Below, in pieces: positions 59,482-64,000 of a stretch of DNA of 64,000 bases (positions are counted from its first letter, which is position 1; each line of letters begins with the position of its first letter). The notes below the pieces were generated by a model, which was not told where the DNA came from, ran no database searches, and saw only the letters and a list, made by a program, of their open reading frames with translations. The translations under genes and the position numbers were made by a program. Origin of the DNA: Lithospermum erythrorhizon (taxonomy: Eukaryota > Streptophyta > Magnoliopsida > Boraginales > Boraginaceae); NCBI GenBank assembly GCA_019722365.1, contig JADFUC010001641.1:62001-126000 (forward strand), read 5' to 3'.

Positions 59482-60290
59482 TGTAACGACCCGTTAGGAT
59501 CGGTAGCCTCGAGGTGAGAGTCATGTCCAGGAGCAGCAGAATCATGCAGCCAGATAGGCGACTTCGGTTTAAAACTACTCATTTCCTTCAAAAATATGAT
59601 TATATATAATATTTAAAATAATCGCGAGTTTAAAATTCTGATCAACTGAGGTGATATCTAATCCTTAGAAGCTAAAGTATATATATACTGACATATCTGA
59701 CAACTGATAATGCCGGCGAGGCTATGAAAGTAAATGCTTTGTACTCGGAGTCTGAAATGACAACTGGCAAATGAGGCTAAAGTTTGAAAGGAAAATCTGG
59801 CAGTGAAATAGTTGGCGGCGTAGCAAGGCGCGAGGATCGCCAGCCGCCGTCTCTGGCTTTTTATTTTCGTGAGCTATAAAGCGACCTCTTGGCTCATTGT
59901 GGAAATCTGTCAGCGCAGCATGATAAATGCCGCGAAACTTAGTGAAACTTAACGCATGGGTGAGCTTATGCAGGCGAGTCGATCGATAATATAATAGTCA
60001 AATATGAATGAAATACATATATCAAGACTCACCAATAAGATTAAATACAGCGTAATTCGCAGGAAGTCTTAAGAGCGTAACACGTGAAGATATAATAGAA
60101 GGTTTCGATGGCACAATTCCAAAAAGAAATCCAGAGACTTCAATGACGGCTGGCTACAGTCGTGAAGCCTCACATCTCATGCTCACATGGGTATACCCGA
60201 CACCACAATGCGCATATGTTCAGTAAAATTACGGGGAATTGACTAATCGATAATCACCCGTAACATACCGCGGTATAAGGTCAAAGTAAC
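59482..60290 (+). repeat. LTR-like start and unassigned sequence
   Basis: TGTAACGACCCGTTAGGATC abuts the broken copia leader and looks like an LTR terminus of the Tekay type. The following 800 bp has no coding signal and is unusually rich in small GC-rich interruptions. Confidence 0.35.
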
Positions 60291-60294
60291 AACA

Positions 60295-60480
60295 TACACA
60301 AAGTATAAGGCACGCGTATATACTAAGTAGAAGGCGCATCGCTCATTACTTAAGTACACAGCGCACGCGCTCATACACTAAGTCTGAGGCACACCGCTTA
60401 TACGCTAAGTATAAAGGCGCTCTTACTCTGGCTAAGTATAAGGCAAAGCGTATTTTATCTGTGAAAGTATAAGGCTGATA
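60295..60480 (+). repeat. Minisatellite, unit about 27-30 bp, 7 copies
   Basis: Units follow the scheme AAGTATAAGGC(A)CACGC, TTATAC or CATACAC, then ACT or GCT. AAGTATAAGG or a one-to-two base variant recurs near 60,300, 60,328, 60,352, 60,380, 60,407, 60,434 and 60,466. Copies differ by small indels. Confidence 0.75.
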
Positions 60481-61059
60481 TCCTCATATCGCACGCGAGG
60501 AAGGAGAGTCCTTTAACCCTGTCATCGGCAAAATTAAAATCACGACACTCAAGACCTCGAAACTCCCCATAACCCAAACAACTACTCTACTCCCAAGCGA
60601 TTATTTACGGCACGCGGCTAAAACATACCAAAAGTGCCGTAAGGCCTGAGGCGTACAATAGTGCCGACAAAGAGGCCACAAAGTTCAATATAAGTTGGGA
60701 GTTGAGTTATCGCTACCTTGACAATCTTCAACGTCACCAAGAAATACCATCACATAATCATATAAGTAGCTCGCTGAATAAATCACATATAATCATCTGA
60801 CAATCACGTAGCGATTATGGCGGTTGGCTGTGTGGCTCGCTGATGACCTGTGATATTATTTTAACGGCGTGCTGGCTAAATGACAAGCAGGCTCGGCTGA
60901 ACTTTGGCTGCTCGTGCTCCAATATTTTAATAAACACTGTATATTTTAAACTGGCGTCTTTAGCTGCTGAGCAATTGTTTGGAGGCCCATGAAGGATTTG
61001 AGCACAGTATTCGGGATGTATTTACAGGCAGATGATTAGAGGCAACTACTTACTTTGAA

Positions 61060-61870
61060 GCTATGCAGCCTCTTTTGACCAATATAACGGATTTCCACCC
61101 TCTTTAGTATTATAAGAAAACGGACGTACTGAGTGGCTGCGGTGAAGTGGCGATTGTCCAGTCAGGTGGCTGCTGTGCTGGTGCGTGTGCCTGCCCAACA
61201 GCACTGACACTGCGTGCAAAAGTGGCGGTGGTGGAATGAGTGTTCTGGCAGGCTGAGCTGGTGTGACAGGGACAGAAGATGAGGTTGTGGCCCAAGTTGT
61301 GGTGTTGAAACATTTCTTTGAGCCAATGATGCTGGCTAGGTGATGATTGCTGCGTGGAGGCCTGGTCAGGCTGATCACTATTATAGTATTGACGACTTTC
61401 GTTCCGTATGTGGATTCACTTGCGTGTCAAGTTCGCTAAGAGATTCAGCGATATTCATTTGTCAGGTGTAAATGCCAAAAACGATGAAAGTTTGCTGCAG
61501 TAGGCAGAGTGGCAGTGGTGGTCTGTGATGCTGTTATGTCGTCAGCTATTTGGTGTTATTTTCCTTTTAGCAGCGCTTGTCGGCATTAGGCTATGACCAA
61601 TGCGTGCTGCTGCTTTAGCGCCAGCTGGCACTTATTTGAGATATGTTAGCCATATATATGGAGTTGATTTGGTTAGGTATCGGCTGATAGACAGAAACAA
61701 AGCGTGTTCTGAAATGTCACTGCTACTGTCATATTTTTGAAAATGATATGTACAAGCGAGTAAATCTATCGGAACATTGATGGCTGTTCGACCCTGTGGC
61801 CAGCACAGCGGCCGGCCAAACGTGATAAATTGCTGGCTCAGCCTCCCAGCCTGGTGATCTTCTGGCATTG
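61060..61870 (-). pseudogene. Copia gag to protease remnant of the right copy
   Basis: On the - strand ATGCCAGAAGATCACC (61,868) corresponds to the start codon region of the left arm (ATGCCAAAGAAGACCACC near 59,437). Further on, 61,313-61,110 reads STTATFARSVSAVGQAHAPA then QQPPDW. This suggests the serine/alanine-rich stretch before the copia protease, which begins W-I-x-D-x-G-A. Frames are broken, and the rest of pol was not found in the remaining kilobase. Confidence 0.45.
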
Positions 61871-63270
61871 AGGCATTTTAACAGTAATCAATGAAAAACA
61901 GCAAACATCGCCCTTGCCAATTGCTCAAATTCAGATCGGTCTGCTTCGAATCTGGGCTGATTGGCAGCAAAACGAAAGAACAACCCGATACGATGCGCTA
62001 AATCACAAGCAAGCAAAATTATGAGCAGGCCAAAAGACGAGATGCTGAAGGCATCGCTCTTATCGGAAAGCTTCATCGAAAAAGCAGCTAATCGCGCGTG
62101 ATAGTACATCGCCAGAAAACCATCGACGGGAAGCCAGCGGCACCGTACGCCAGCGAAGGCGCGAGGCTGACGCGTAACAGAATGACGGCAATAATATGTT
62201 GAATAGGCTGATCTGCGGTACTTCGCTGTTGCTGGGTATCGATAGAGCACATGACAAACTCATATTCAGTAATTACTATAACTATTATTGAAAATAATTA
62301 ATACTAATTTCTTATTGTAACTATCTTATGGTATCTTTGGCATCTTGCGAAACCACGTCTGATGGACCCAAATCTTTTAGAGAGCATCTTAAGTGACAGG
62401 TAAAGTGAAGCTGTTAAAATAAACAGTCGGCAGATCTAAACAGTAAGAGCCACTTCAAATCATGGTGAGCCAGTGGTCAGTCTCGATAATGGAGGACAGC
62501 AGGTGAACCAGATTGAGTGACTGGTAATTCCGGCCGGCGATATTCGTTAGCGACTGTGTGCTCGTGCTGGCTCACATCAAACTTTAAATCATGATGAATA
62601 TGCCGTGCTAGCGGTCCAGCATCGACTTTGGATGTCGTCGTTCGATAACGATAAATTTGAGCAGACACTGTTGGCATTGGTCAGACTTTTTTGGTATTTT
62701 GAATTGACAAAATCAGAACGTCGGCAGATGTCTCATTCCGGAGCTGTCGATAAAAAAATATACGATATGACTCGTCGTCGTCTTCCAACTCTTTGGCGGG
62801 CTTGATCCCGTTGATAAACAGGCCAGTAGCATGAGACAGCTAAACCCTTCCAGCCAACGGTATCGACTATTTTCCCTCAAAATATCATTCCATCACTATT
62901 CACTAAATTTCATCTCCTAAGACCAAAATTAATGAAGCAGAATTGCGCAAGCCTGTGGTGAGCAGGCTCACGCTTCCTCGTCTCGTGGCTGTCGACACCT
63001 TCGAACTTGAGACAATGTGTTCCTATAGAGACGTTTGCCTCTTTGCGCTCTTCTGGACTAACAGCCGATATTTTTGTTTCTATCAGTTTGGGTTTTACTC
63101 AAGTGTTTAATGCTGCTGTTTTGCCAAAACTTTACAATATTCAGATAATGTGTTTGTGCTGTACATGGTGAACAATATGGTCCATTTACTGGGTATGTTG
63201 GGGTGACCCGACTATGTTGGCGACCAGTAGCTGCGTGTGGCGGCAGCCTTAAGTCTGCGACACGCTACTC
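61850..63270 (-). mobile_element. Ty1/copia 5' end, right arm of large inverted repeat
   Basis: Read on the - strand from 63,270, the blocks CCCCAACATA...AGTAAATGGAC, GAATATTGTAAAGTT-TTGGCAAAACA, TTCATTAATTTTGG, AGTGATGGAATG, CATATCGTATATTTTTTT, AACGAATAT, TTTATTTTAACA, TACTAATTTCTTATTGTAA-type (on +) and GAAGCTTTCCGATAAG follow in the same order as in the left arm. The copy is riddled with short GC-rich insertions, so its similarity is patchy but its order is unmistakable. Confidence 0.65.
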
Positions 63271-64000
63271 CCAAGGAAACATGCGGGCACTACTATTTCG
63301 GCATATTCCGCAACTGCTGCTCAATATAACAAAATAGGCATCTAGCTCGATATTCATCGTAACGATACGTCACGGTATCTGCGTAAATCTTTCCGGATGA
63401 CGATTAAGCTCGAAGCAAAGACCTTAACGGGAATACCTTGTTCAGCCAGCGAAATTGCAGTCGCGGCTACGATAAGCCGAAAATAAGGTAGAATCATCTT
63501 CAGTGACGATCTTTATAGGAATCTGGTTGTGAGAAGGTGTGCTGCGGGGTGGTATCAGCGTCTCGTAATCGTCATGCAGATGGTCAGCCTGCTGCTGCCC
63601 GCTGCTGTTTTCAAGGTGGCTTATATTATATATAATATAGAGGAAGTTAATACATCAGGTAGTCTGTCAAACCATTTGAAAAATATTCAATTGAATGCGT
63701 AATTAGATCAATACGGAAATGATCTGATCATTAGACAGGCCGGGATATAGTGACAAAGGGTAGTGTTTTGAAGTTGATATGTTGCAGCTAGTGCTGCCCT
63801 AAATTATTAACATAGCTATTAGGGTAAGGCCCCGATATGTATGCTGTGTGAAAAGAGTGAGACTTGATATTTACAATATCAAATATGCAAGAGCCGACCA
63901 AGTCTTCTGTGAGAATAAACAAAATGAGGTGTTTATGATAATGAGACAGACTGAGTGGGGGTAGTCTGCAAATGAAATGGAACCTAAACTATACTTGTGC
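63271..64000. other. Unassigned sequence at the right edge
   Basis: No coding signal. A self-complementary TATTATATATAATA lies at 63,625-63,638. After about 63,600 the composition returns to ordinary AT-rich DNA. Confidence 0.4.

Overview
The window looks like nuclear DNA of a eudicot plant. It holds three intron-containing plant genes (a beta-expansin, a clathrin light chain, and a stomatal patterning peptide of the EPF1 type) with GT/AG introns, in an AT-rich background full of LTR retrotransposons, DNA transposons and MITEs. Most of the DNA is repeat-derived and badly decayed. I could recognise the elements only by reading protein fragments across frames and by comparing repeated ends within the window.

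Layout: 1-2,750 is unassigned decayed repeat with an LTR-like TATA stretch. 2,760-5,760 is AT-rich with one exon-like fragment. 5,770-10,400 is a decayed Ty3/gypsy element on the + strand (A). 10,700-14,320 is a second one on the - strand (B), tail to tail with A. 14,694 to about 31,985 is a third, on the + strand (C), with recognisable LTRs. The 3' LTR of C is split by a hAT transposon of about 5.3 kb (26,508-31,804). All three gypsy elements carry the protease, RT and RNase H order and traces of a second RNase H, as expected for the Tat group. 32,000-36,400 is relic LTR and satellite-like DNA with a Stowaway-like MITE.

36,597-40,489 is a four-exon beta-expansin whose introns carry two MITEs and whose exon 3 lacks a usable in-frame 5' splice site. 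41,117-42,890 is a non-autonomous Mutator-like element with inverted ends of about 110 bp. 46,551-49,390 (- strand) is a clathrin light chain gene whose exon 1 is disrupted. 52,451-53,333 is an intact two-exon EPF1-type gene. 55,344-56,985 (- strand) is a broken MULE transposase. 57,586-63,270 holds two copies of the 5' end of one Ty1/copia family facing each other, an imperfect inverted repeat of several kilobases.

The genes do not form a pathway. Expansin loosens cell walls, clathrin light chain serves endocytosis, and EPF1 restricts stomatal spacing. The most unusual items are the hAT element with repeated palindromes and an apparent cargo gene nested in an LTR, the antisense reading frame downstream of pol in element C, the large copia palindrome, and the damaged splice site and exon in two otherwise well-kept genes. 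Several tracts (notably 59,480-63,600 and parts of 5,770-13,560) carry so many small indels that sequence or assembly error is a live explanation. I found no rRNA, tRNA or CRISPR array.
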